Shown: in pieces, positions 43,981-51,791 of the stretch
Layout: each line of letters starts with the position of its first letter
Numbering within the stretch: the stretch's first letter is position 1
Assembly: GCF_032999765.1 (NCBI RefSeq)
Contig: NZ_CP136051.1
Span: forward strand, 6,342,501 to 6,406,500
Direction: 5' to 3'
DNA: 64,000 bases
Source of the DNA: Imperialibacter roseus
GTDB lineage: Bacteria; Bacteroidota; Bacteroidia; Cytophagales; Cyclobacteriaceae
Made by a program: the position numbers and the translations under genes
The notes under the pieces: generated by a model
The model's input: only the letters and a program-made list of their open reading frames with translations
What the model was told of the DNA's origin: nothing
The model's database searches: none

Positions 43981-44826
43981 TCAATAGGTCAGCAATTCAT
44001 CTCTTACTGACTCCATCAGCCACATGGGTGTGGAGGTGGCACCGCAAATGCCAACCGTGTCACCAGGCTTAAACCATTGTTTCTCCAACTCAGCAGCGTT
44101 GCTGATAAAGTAGGTATCGGGGTTGGTATTTTTGCATACCTGATAAAGCACTTTGCCGTTCGACGACTTTGTGCCTGACACAAACACAATCTTGTCAAAA
44201 TGCCGGGCGAAGTCCCTCAGTTCTTTATCCCTATTCGATACCTGTCGGCAAATGGTATCATTAGGGTTCACTCTTATACCTGCTTCGGTGAGCAAACGGG
44301 TGATTTGATAGAACTTGTCAGTGCTTTTGGTAGTCTGGCTATACAGCGTCAACTCCCTTGGCAGCGAAGGGATGTCCAGTTCAGCAATGTCCTGAAAAAC
44401 CACAGCCTGATTGTTGGTCTGGCCAAGCAGTCCGACTACTTCGGCGTGACCAGGCTTGCCATAGATGTAAATCGTTTCCTTTTTGTCGAAAGAATTCTTG
44501 ATCCTGTTTTGAAGCTTGAGCACCACTGGGCACGACGCATCTATCAGCTCCAGGTTGTTGTCAACGGCCAAAGAATAGGTTGATGGCGGCTCACCATGTG
44601 CCCTGATCAACACTTTGGCGTCCCTGATGTCGCCTAACTCGTCGTGATTGATAATCTTCAGGCCTTTCTTTTCAAGCCGTTTCACTTCCTCGTCGTTGTG
44701 TACAATATCGCCGAGGCAAAACAACCGGCCTTCCTCTTCCAGAATGTCTTCTGCCATTTCAATGGCATACACCACTCCAAAGCAGAAGCCAGAATGAGGA
44801 TCGATATTTACACGTAGGTTCAGCAT
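43981..44826 (-). CDS. ispH: 4-hydroxy-3-methylbut-2-enyl diphosphate reductase
   Basis: Last step of the MEP pathway, giving IPP and DMAPP. The 281-residue Fe-S enzyme has GFCFGVVYAIEMAE with the first Cys (about 14), DASCPVVLKLQ with the second (about 94) and GICGATSTP near the C-terminus with the third. Placing it inside a crt operon, 21 nt after the lycopene cyclase, couples isoprenoid supply to carotenoid output. Confidence 0.95.
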   Translation of the reverse strand: MLNLRVNIDPHSGFCFGVVYAIEMAEDILEEEGRLFCLGDIVHNDEEVKRLEKKGLKIINHDELGDIRDAKVLIRAHGEPPSTYSLAVDNNLELIDASCPVVLKLQNRIKNSFDKKETIYIYGKPGHAEVVGLLGQTNNQAVVFQDIAELDIPSLPRELTLYSQTTKSTDKFYQITRLLTEAGIRVNPNDTICRQVSNRDKELRDFARHFDKIVFVSGTKSSNGKVLYQVCKNTNPDTYFISNAAELEKQWFKPGDTVGICGATSTPMWLMESVRDELLTY

Positions 44827-44847
44827 ACTTTATTTAACCATCTAACT

Positions 44848-45543
44848 TCAATTATGTTTGAGACCAAATCTCGATTTAAAGAATTCATAATATGTAATGT
44901 TCATGAGCAACAGCAGCAGCGCATAAACCGTGTCTTCAACGGGTATCGTCCAAATTCGTATGCCTATATTTTCTGCATTGTTGTACCAAACAATAGGCGC
45001 TTCAGTCACTCCCCCGGTGAGGATACCATTGACCAACAGAAAGGGGATAAGATGGAAGAGGTATGCTACAAAGAAATGCCCCAGGTAGGCAGGTTTTAAT
45101 AAAAGTCCCTGAGCAAGCAACAGCAGCCCAGCGAACAGAAAACTGTAGAATGTGTAGTCTCTGTGAATGTTGAGGGCGGCCAGAATTATCAAGAGGCAAC
45201 CCAGCAGAGTCGCCAGCCAACTTAGTTTTACATTTAGCCTATTTCCTTTGTCAAAATAAATGACGCAATCATAAATAAATATTGATGCGAATGGGACGGT
45301 GAAAAAGAAGAGCCACTCTTCAATCGGAAGATGAAATAAAAACAGCCCGGTGAGGTAATCGGCGTTGAAGCCCCAGACACCACCTTTTGTGAAGATGACG
45401 TCCCAAACAATAAAGAAACCGGCAGTTAGAATAATGCCGGGAAATAATGCCTTCCATCTGGAGGCATAGGCAATTCTTGGTTCGAATGACCTGACGAGGG
45501 GAAATGAGATCGTGGCAATATGTAGCCAAAGATAGAGTGACAT
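44848..45543 (-). CDS. Lycopene cyclase, CrtYcd (fused CrtYc-CrtYd) type
   Basis: Membrane lycopene beta-cyclase of the small-helix type. The 231-residue protein has two similar halves, each with the conserved acidic motif: LPIEEWLFF (about 92-100) and IPVEDTVYALLLL (about 199-211). About seven hydrophobic helices. Its ATG shares one base with the crtB stop (TGATG), so the two are coupled. Product expected to be beta-carotene. Confidence 0.88.
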   Translation of the reverse strand: MSLYLWLHIATISFPLVRSFEPRIAYASRWKALFPGIILTAGFFIVWDVIFTKGGVWGFNADYLTGLFLFHLPIEEWLFFFTVPFASIFIYDCVIYFDKGNRLNVKLSWLATLLGCLLIILAALNIHRDYTFYSFLFAGLLLLAQGLLLKPAYLGHFFVAYLFHLIPFLLVNGILTGGVTEAPIVWYNNAENIGIRIWTIPVEDTVYALLLLLMNITYYEFFKSRFGLKHN

Positions 45544-46385
45544 CAGAAGCTGTTTAAACTATGCTTTAGGTAGGTTTGGAACAGCAAAATGATCTTCTTC
45601 GAGTCAGGTATCCTGATCCTTTCAGTCATTATTCTGGCAACCGGCAGCCTCTTAATCTTGCTGAAAAGTGTCAGGTAGTATACGTAGGCCAGGTACACGC
45701 CAAGCCGTGCCCCTTTGGGCAGCCTTTTGATGCCTTCGTAGGCAGCGTCGAAGTCCTGCTGAATGTCGGATTCAATCTGAGCCTTGCTGATTTGTGAGAA
45801 ATTATTGAAGTCTACACCTGGAAAATAGGTACGCCCCCTGTCCTTAAAATCGCTTTTGATGTCTCTTAGAAAATTCACCTTTTGGAAAGCCGCCCCCAGT
45901 CTTCGGGCAGGCGCTTTCAACGACCGGAATTGCTCGTCGTCCCCTTCGCAAAATACTCTCAGACACATGAGTCCAACTACCTCTGCCGAGCCGTATATAT
46001 ACTCCTGGTAACCACTTTCATTGTATTCATTCTGGATAATGTCCATTTCCATGCTGCGCAGAAAGGCGTCGATGAGTTCGTTCTCTATCTTGTATTGATT
46101 GACAACGGATTGAAATGAATGTAGTATCGGATTGAAACTTAGCTTCTCGTCAATAGCATCGTAGGTGTCTTTTCTAAATCTTTCCAGCAGCGCCTTTTTA
46201 TTGTGGTCATGAAACGTATCTACGATTTCGTCGGCATACCTGACAAACCCATAAATGGCAAACACTGGATCTCTGAATTTTTTGTGCAGCGTCTTAATCC
46301 CAAGGGTAAAAGACGTGCTGTAGCGCTCTGTAACAAGCTGGCTTACTTTTAATGCGGTGCTGTCAAAAAGATCTATGTGGTTCAT
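45543..46385 (-). CDS. crtB: Phytoene synthase
   Basis: Joins two geranylgeranyl diphosphates into phytoene. From ATG 46385 the protein is 280 aa; a TTG seven codons upstream lies closer to crtI but is less likely. The two Asp-rich prenyl-binding motifs are seen: YADEIVD (about 48-54) and LRDIKSDFKDRGRTYFP (about 167-183). It lies between crtI (10 nt gap) and the cyclase (overlap). Confidence 0.95.
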   Translation of the reverse strand: MNHIDLFDSTALKVSQLVTERYSTSFTLGIKTLHKKFRDPVFAIYGFVRYADEIVDTFHDHNKKALLERFRKDTYDAIDEKLSFNPILHSFQSVVNQYKIENELIDAFLRSMEMDIIQNEYNESGYQEYIYGSAEVVGLMCLRVFCEGDDEQFRSLKAPARRLGAAFQKVNFLRDIKSDFKDRGRTYFPGVDFNNFSQISKAQIESDIQQDFDAAYEGIKRLPKGARLGVYLAYVYYLTLFSKIKRLPVARIMTERIRIPDSKKIILLFQTYLKHSLNSF

Positions 46386-46395
46386 AGTGTTACTA

Positions 46396-47874
46396 TTATC
46401 TGACAAAGTCTTTTTTTATTTCATTGGCTACCACCTGGCCTGAAATAAGCGTAGGGGGCACACCCGGGCCCGGCACTGTTAATTGCCCAGTGTAATATAA
46501 ATTTTTTAGATGCCGGTTTTTCAACGAAGGCTTCAAAATCGCCGTTTGTTTCAGCGTATTAGCAAGACCATAGGCATTTCCTCTGAAAGCATGGTAATCC
46601 TTTATGAAATCATTGTGCGCATAGCTTTGTTTAAAAATCACATGGTTTTTCACCTTCTGCCCGATTAAGATTTCCAGCCTGTCCATGATAATGTTATAAT
46701 ATTTTTCTCTCGTTGCCTCATCGTCTTTCAGCCCAGGTGCTACCGGGATGAGTAGAATAAGGTTTTCGCAGTCTTTGGGTGCCACGGTATTGTCTGTTAC
46801 CGAAGTGGCAGACAAGTAGAATAAAGGATTGCTTGGCCAAGCAGGTGTTTCATAAATTTCTTTCGCATGAGGGCCAAAATCCTCGTCGAAGAACAGCATG
46901 TGATGGGTAATATTTTCTAGTTTCTTGTTCAGCCCGATATAGAACAAAAGGCTGGAAGGAGCCATGGTTCTTTTCTCCCAGTACTTTGGGGTATAATTTC
47001 TGTATTCGTAGTCGAGCAGGTGCTGGTCTACATGGTGGTAGTCGGCACCGGCCACCACCACATCAGCTTTGAAGGCACCTTTGGCGGTAAGCACACTTTC
47101 AGCTTTCCCATTTTTTGCCACTATTTTCTCCACTTCATGGTCAGTCAGGATCTTCACACCTTTTTCCTCTGCCAGGCTAACCATTGCCTCAATCACTTTA
47201 TACATGCCTCCCTCCGGATACCACGTGCCCAGCGACATGTCGGCGTAGTTCATCAGGCTGTACAACGCCGGTGTGTTTTCCGGTATAGCGCCAAGAAAGA
47301 GCACAGGGAACTCCATCAGCCGGATCAACTTGTCGTTGGTGAAGAATTTTCGGACGTGACTGTACATACTTTGAAACACATCCATCTTCACCAGGCCTTT
47401 TAAGAGTCGTGGGTCAATAAACTCGAGCAATGAGCGGCTCGGTTTGTACACAAGGTCGTTAATACCAACTTCGTATTTGTATTCAGCCTGTGAAAGAAAG
47501 GCTTGCAATTTTTTTCCGGCACCCTTTTCAAGTGATTCAAAAAGAGCCTCTAGTTCACTCATTTTGGCAGGCACCTTCATGTGGTCATTCTTATCAAACA
47601 CCACGGTGTAAGACGGGTCAAGCCTTTTCAAATGATAGTAGTCAGAGGGCTTCTTGCCGAAAAGCGCAAAATACCGCTCAAAAACATCAGGCATCCAATA
47701 CCAGGAGGGGCCCATGTCAAACATGAAGCCCTCGGCTTCAAGCTTCCTTGCCCTGCCTCCAATCGTTTTATTTTTTTCCAGTAAAATGACATTGTGGCCC
47801 TGATCAGCCAGGCAAGTGGCTGCTGATAGCCCTGCAAAACCTGAGCCGATAACGCAAATATCCAGTGCTGGCAT
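46396..47874 (-). CDS. crtI: Phytoene desaturase
   Basis: FAD-dependent enzyme that turns phytoene into lycopene in four steps. The 492-residue protein opens with the dinucleotide loop IGSGFAGLSAATCLADQGH (about 8-26) followed by the LEKN acidic end. The C-terminus has NLYYTGQLTVPGPGVPPTLISG (parts NLYYTGQLTVPGPG and VPPTLISG), the bacterial carotenoid desaturase signature. It follows the sigma factor gene by 3 nt. Confidence 0.96.
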   Translation of the reverse strand: MPALDICVIGSGFAGLSAATCLADQGHNVILLEKNKTIGGRARKLEAEGFMFDMGPSWYWMPDVFERYFALFGKKPSDYYHLKRLDPSYTVVFDKNDHMKVPAKMSELEALFESLEKGAGKKLQAFLSQAEYKYEVGINDLVYKPSRSLLEFIDPRLLKGLVKMDVFQSMYSHVRKFFTNDKLIRLMEFPVLFLGAIPENTPALYSLMNYADMSLGTWYPEGGMYKVIEAMVSLAEEKGVKILTDHEVEKIVAKNGKAESVLTAKGAFKADVVVAGADYHHVDQHLLDYEYRNYTPKYWEKRTMAPSSLLFYIGLNKKLENITHHMLFFDEDFGPHAKEIYETPAWPSNPLFYLSATSVTDNTVAPKDCENLILLIPVAPGLKDDEATREKYYNIIMDRLEILIGQKVKNHVIFKQSYAHNDFIKDYHAFRGNAYGLANTLKQTAILKPSLKNRHLKNLYYTGQLTVPGPGVPPTLISGQVVANEIKKDFVR

Positions 47875-47877
47875 AAA

Positions 47878-48390
47878 TTAGAAGCTGTGAGCGTAAGGAG
47901 TCAATTTAGCCTTTAATTCTTTGCGGGCAATGTGGATACGGTTTTTAACGGTGCCAATCGGTATTTGAAGCTTGTCTGCAATCTCGTGGTACTTGAATCC
48001 CCGGAAATACATCATGAATGGACTCTTGTACACATCATCTACGTTGTTCAGCGCTTGTTCAATGTCCTCCATTGTAAAGCTGGAATAGGCATCGTTTTGC
48101 ACACTGCTCCCGGATGAATTGATGTAGTGCAGATTGTCAGTAGTGTCAATAAAGGTGTTCCTTCTTACCATTCTTTGGTAGTTGGTAATGAAGGTGTTCT
48201 TCATGATTGTGTATAGCCATGCCTTGATATTGGTGCCGGGGGCAAATTTTTCACGGTTTTTGAATGCCTTCAACATTGTTTCCTGAATGAGGTCATTCGC
48301 ATCTTCCATATCCCTGGTCAGCTTCAGTGCGAATGGTTTCAATGATCCTGACATTTCTTTGAGAGTGTAATTGAATTCTAAAGCAGTCAT
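47878..48390 (-). CDS. ECF-type RNA polymerase sigma factor
   Basis: The 170-residue protein has region 2 (RDMEDANDLIQETMLKAF, about 25-42, and KAWLYTIMKNTFI) and region 4 helix-turn-helix (FKYHEIADKLQIPIGTVKNRI, given as HEIADKLQIP and GTVKNRIHIARKE). No anti-sigma gene follows; instead crtI begins 3 nt later. In Cytophagales such sigma factors often lead carotenoid operons. It may drive this operon or other light- or stress-response genes; which ones is not visible here. Confidence 0.93.
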   Translation of the reverse strand: MTALEFNYTLKEMSGSLKPFALKLTRDMEDANDLIQETMLKAFKNREKFAPGTNIKAWLYTIMKNTFITNYQRMVRRNTFIDTTDNLHYINSSGSSVQNDAYSSFTMEDIEQALNNVDDVYKSPFMMYFRGFKYHEIADKLQIPIGTVKNRIHIARKELKAKLTPYAHSF

Positions 48391-48402
48391 ATCGGTCAGC
48401 TA

Positions 48403-48481
48403 TTTTGTTTAATCAAAACTACAAACTATTAAACAAACTACAATGTTTTGTTTAATTTAATTTTGTTATTGTTAAACAAAA
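48403..48481. promoter_or_regulatory. Array of four TTTTGTTTAAT-like boxes, candidate operator of the crt operon
   Basis: Boxes: TTTTGTTTAAT (48403-48413), ATTAAACAAA (48428-48437), TTTTGTTTAAT (48446-48456), TTAAACAAAA (48472-48481). They alternate in orientation, forming two inverted pairs with inner gaps of 14 and 15 nt; the pairs repeat with a 43-nt period. The first box covers the predicted transcription start, the second sits in the promoter spacer, the others lie upstream. The MerR-type regulator encoded next door is the likely binder. Confidence 0.7.
48414..48443 (-). promoter_or_regulatory. Promoter of the sigma factor-crt operon
   Basis: On the minus strand TTG (48441-48443), 19 nt, TAGTTTTG (48414-48421), a match to the Bacteroidota consensus. 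The expected start near 48408 gives a leader of about 18-20 nt. The spacer contains one operator box, so a bound repressor would block polymerase. Confidence 0.65.
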
Positions 48482-48602
48482 TGACATTGCGAGACTGAAT
48501 GACCCCGTGAGCTAACCTGAGCAAGGCATGCGGCTTATCACTTATCGATAAAAGTGTATTCAGGTTTCTTCGAAAGAAAGGAGATAGATGCCTTTGAGAA
48601 TA

Positions 48603-49496
48603 CTAAGCCTCGGTGCTGTGTTCTTCAACAAAACTCGTGATCTGCTCGGAGCGTGTAAAAATGACCACATTATCAGGGGCCTGTATATCCTGTCCTATTA
48701 CCTGGTACCCGGACAAAAGGATAGTTGATTCGGGGAATAGGCCCGAAAGCTTGTTTACATAACCTTGCACCTGGTCGATACCAGGAACCGATGTGAGAAT
48801 AGAAAGGATAAATTCGGGCTTGTGCAGGTTATAAACTGACACCAGATCCTGAAGAGGTAGCGACTGCCCAAGGTAAATGCTCTTATTGTGCCTTGACCTG
48901 ATCACATAGTCGGCAAAAAGAAGGCTCAACTCATGAAGCTCACCTTCCGGAAGATAAAGGAGATATTTTCTTGCATTTGAAGGGTCCGACGAATATTGTC
49001 CGTCAATGGCAACTATCAGCTTTTGCCGAATCAGGTTCGAAATAAAGTGTTCCTGGGCTGGATTGATACTTCCGGTTTGCCAAAGGACGCCGATTTTGGA
49101 GAGAAAAGGATAGACGATATTAAGCATGGTTTTTTCAAACCCTAGCTTTAGAATGTTAGACGACATGATTTTTTCGAATCTGTCTTCGTCCATATCAATC
49201 ATCGCTAAAGTAAGTGCATGGATTTGCTCAGGGAAACGCAGGTGTTTGTCGGTAAGGGCCAAAACTTCCTCGGCTATTTCCTGAGAACTCATGTCAGCTA
49301 TGTGAGAAATTTTGAATCCATTGTCTTTCAATAGAGAAACATTGAGAATAAGCTTCAAATCGAGGTCGTCGTAACTTCTTATATTGGTATCTGAGCGGCT
49401 GGGCTTGATAAAATTGTACCGTTGCTCCCAAATCCGGATGGTGTGGGCTTTGATACCAGATAAATGCTCGAGGTCTTTGATTGAATAGTTGCTCAC
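48603..49496 (-). CDS. MerR-family regulator with cobalamin-binding domain (CarH/LitR-like)
   Basis: The 297-residue protein (GTG start at 49496) has a MerR DNA-binding domain (YSIKDLEHLSGIKAHTIRIWEQR, about 4-26, in two parts YSIKDLEHLSG and KAHTIRIWEQR), a helical domain, and a B12-binding-like Rossmann domain. Trp139, Glu149 and His150 keep the W-x9-EH pattern that holds adenosylcobalamin in CarH, and His188 in EGELHELS matches the lower cobalt ligand region. CarH is a light-sensing repressor of carotenoid genes; position here upstream of sigma-crt fits that role. Confidence 0.87.
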   Translation of the reverse strand: MSNYSIKDLEHLSGIKAHTIRIWEQRYNFIKPSRSDTNIRSYDDLDLKLILNVSLLKDNGFKISHIADMSSQEIAEEVLALTDKHLRFPEQIHALTLAMIDMDEDRFEKIMSSNILKLGFEKTMLNIVYPFLSKIGVLWQTGSINPAQEHFISNLIRQKLIVAIDGQYSSDPSNARKYLLYLPEGELHELSLLFADYVIRSRHNKSIYLGQSLPLQDLVSVYNLHKPEFILSILTSVPGIDQVQGYVNKLSGLFPESTILLSGYQVIGQDIQAPDNVVIFTRSEQITSFVEEHSTEA

Positions 49497-49594
49497 TTAC
49501 TTAAACGTTATCGCACTCTAATTTACACGTGATCTTATAATCGGTTTATGATGAGACAAACTTAATGCTCAACTAAAATGTTTGAAAAACTTTG

Positions 49595-50218
49595 TTAGCC
49601 CAGGTAGCCAACGAGCGCAAAGAAAGATGCCTGAGACAAAATAACGTATTTGTCCAGCTCATTTTTGTTTTCAAAACCAAAATGGTGAAGTATGCTATGG
49701 AGCACAAAGGCAAGCGCTCCCCAGCTAATATAGTTTTGAATTGGAATGCCCGACCCCTGCCAGCTCCAGTAGTCCGACATGATAGCTACCGGCTCCAGCA
49801 ATATATCCAATCCCACCATCAGCAATGCACCTGCCAGTGATGCCAGCCACTTGTTGTTGATAGAGCGTGTAAGGGAAGCTGTACATATTACCAGTATCAG
49901 CCAGTTGGTGCCGATAAGCAAAGGCACGCCGAAGAGCTTGGGCCCTAAAGTGGCTCCGTATTCGTAACTTCCGAATGGCCAGCCTGTTTGTACGCCAATT
50001 ACCTCACTAAAAAAGGCGATTAAAAAACACAGCAATGCATAGGCGTAGAAGGAAGGGGTTTTGCTTTGCTGAAAAATGATCACAAGCGCAGCCACTATCA
50101 AAAGGTTGAGAGGTGTCAGTTGCCTCATCAAAGGTGCCCACTCTGGTAGCAGCATACCAATAGTGCCAACCACATGAAGTACCACAATTACCAGTGCCGC
50201 CTTGTTTTTACTGCTCAT
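49595..50218 (-). CDS. CruF-like carotenoid biosynthesis membrane protein
   Basis: The 207-residue protein has six or seven hydrophobic helices and the family segment FFSEVIGVQTGWPFGSYEYG (about 69-88) followed by LGPKLFGVPLLIGTNWL, typical of the DUF422/CruF carotenoid hydratase family. In other bacteria CruF adds water to the psi end of carotenoids. It is the gene upstream of the MerR regulator on the same strand. The exact reaction here is unknown, since a beta-ring cyclase and CrtZ are also present. Confidence 0.83.
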   Translation of the reverse strand: MSSKNKAALVIVVLHVVGTIGMLLPEWAPLMRQLTPLNLLIVAALVIIFQQSKTPSFYAYALLCFLIAFFSEVIGVQTGWPFGSYEYGATLGPKLFGVPLLIGTNWLILVICTASLTRSINNKWLASLAGALLMVGLDILLEPVAIMSDYWSWQGSGIPIQNYISWGALAFVLHSILHHFGFENKNELDKYVILSQASFFALVGYLG

Positions 50219-50324
50219 TATTCAAAGTTAGAAAGGTAAACTTGCCGCTGCTTGTTTGGTTTGAAAATAGTACAGAATTTGCCAACTTGTTCAACAGTCT
50301 ACCCCCTGCCAAAGGGCTGAATTT

Positions 50325-50630
50325 ATGGTATTATACAACGTCACGGTTAATATAGAATCAGTAGTTGAAGACGAATGGCTGCATTGGATAAAGTCCATTC
50401 ATATTCCAAAGGTTATGGCTACCGGAATGTTTGTTGAAAGCAAAATATTTAAGCTCCTTCACGATGAAGGAGACGGGAGTGCCACATACAGTGTGCAATT
50501 TTTTGCTGCCTCTGTGAAGCAAGTAAACGAATATCTTGAAACCTATGCCCCGGCGCTGGTACAAGCTCATATGGAAAGGTATAAAAACAAACACGTAGCT
50601 TTTCGAACGTTGATGGAGCAGGTGGACTAA
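50325..50630 (+). CDS. DUF4286 family protein
   Basis: The 101-residue soluble protein begins MVLYNVTVNIESVVEDEWLHW and has the family pattern IPKVMATGMF and YSVQFFAASVKQVNEYLE (an antibody-binding-like ferredoxin fold is usual). No catalytic residues are evident. Function unknown; it is divergent from the CruF-like gene and 19 nt upstream of the winged-helix gene. Confidence 0.82.
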   Translation: MVLYNVTVNIESVVEDEWLHWIKSIHIPKVMATGMFVESKIFKLLHDEGDGSATYSVQFFAASVKQVNEYLETYAPALVQAHMERYKNKHVAFRTLMEQVD

Positions 50631-50649
50631 ACTCTTCAGCCGTAGGGTC

Positions 50650-51729
50650 ATGGACAATTCCTTCATAACGATGGCTAGACTGGCTAATCAGCGGATAACC
50701 CGAAATCGGTTTGAGTCAGCAACGCAGCTCGTGAGTTGGATGGGAGCTATGCAGGCTCAGGATCCTTATTTTATTAAGTGGGCGGTTGGCTCCAGACTTT
50801 CCGGGGCCACTGAACAAGATATTACAAAGGCGCTCGACGAAGGCAGTATTTTAAGAACCCATGCCCTCAGACCAACCTGGCATCTTGTAGCGCCGGAAGA
50901 CATTTACTGGATGCTGGAGCTCACCGCACAAAACATTAAAGTTGCGGCAAAATCACGACAGAAAGAGTTGGGACTAACACCACAGATACTTTCTAAAAGT
51001 AACAGACTGATAGAACAAAAGCTCGAAGTCGGTCAGCATATGACCCGGGAAGATCTTTTGGCTGGGTTTGAAGAAGAAGGGATAAGTTTAAAGGAAAACC
51101 GGTCTTCCCATCTTCTGATGTGGGCGGAACTGGAGCAGGTAATTTGTAGCGGCGTATCACAAAGAGGGAAACATACCTATGCCCTGCTTGACCAAAGAGT
51201 GCCAAAGAAGGTGTTGCTTAGCAAAGAGGAGTCCCTGGCGAGGCTTGCCCTAACCTACTTCAAAAGCCACGGACCTGCTACGGAAGCGGATTTTTGCTGG
51301 TGGTCTGGACTTCGGGCTGGAGAGGCCAGGAGGGCCCTGGAAATGGTAAGACATCAGTTGGGCTCCGAAAAGTTTGATGAGCAGGTTTATTGGTTCGATT
51401 CAGATACAGTGGAGGCCGTCGAAAAAACAAAGTCAGTCTTTTTATTGCCGTCTTACGATGAGTATTACATCAGCTACAAGGATCGAACCGCCGCCCTTCC
51501 CTCTGTCCACAATAGCAAGGCCATATCAAATAATGGCATTTTCTCGCCAGTCATTGCGGTGAGTGGACAAGTGAAGGGTACGTGGAAAAGAGCGATAAAA
51601 AAGGAAACTGTTTTTATTGAAACAAAGCTGTTTGAAGCCGTTTCGAAATCTACCCTCAAATTAATAGAGGTAGCCGCCCAACGTTATGCCAAGTTCCTGA
51701 ACAAGAAAATGGTCATTAGTCATCTATAA
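50650..51729 (+). CDS. Winged-helix DNA-binding protein (YcaQ/AlkX-like family)
   Basis: The 359-residue protein matches the HTH_42 family: RLANQRI start, QAQDPYFIKWAVGSRL (about 33-48), ILRTHALRPTWHLVAPEDI (about 69-87), and the C-terminal LPSYDEYYISYKDR. Some members are DNA glycosylases that unhook crosslinks (AlkX/YcaQ), where the catalytic QxD-type motif matters; here QAQD is present, which is suggestive. Whether it is a glycosylase is inference. Confidence 0.8.
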   Translation: MDNSFITMARLANQRITRNRFESATQLVSWMGAMQAQDPYFIKWAVGSRLSGATEQDITKALDEGSILRTHALRPTWHLVAPEDIYWMLELTAQNIKVAAKSRQKELGLTPQILSKSNRLIEQKLEVGQHMTREDLLAGFEEEGISLKENRSSHLLMWAELEQVICSGVSQRGKHTYALLDQRVPKKVLLSKEESLARLALTYFKSHGPATEADFCWWSGLRAGEARRALEMVRHQLGSEKFDEQVYWFDSDTVEAVEKTKSVFLLPSYDEYYISYKDRTAALPSVHNSKAISNNGIFSPVIAVSGQVKGTWKRAIKKETVFIETKLFEAVSKSTLKLIEVAAQRYAKFLNKKMVISHL

Positions 51730-51791
51730 TTGCTAATCAAAGGAAGTAGTAGTAGTTTTATTAGGTAAATCCACTCAATGCCACTTCCGCT

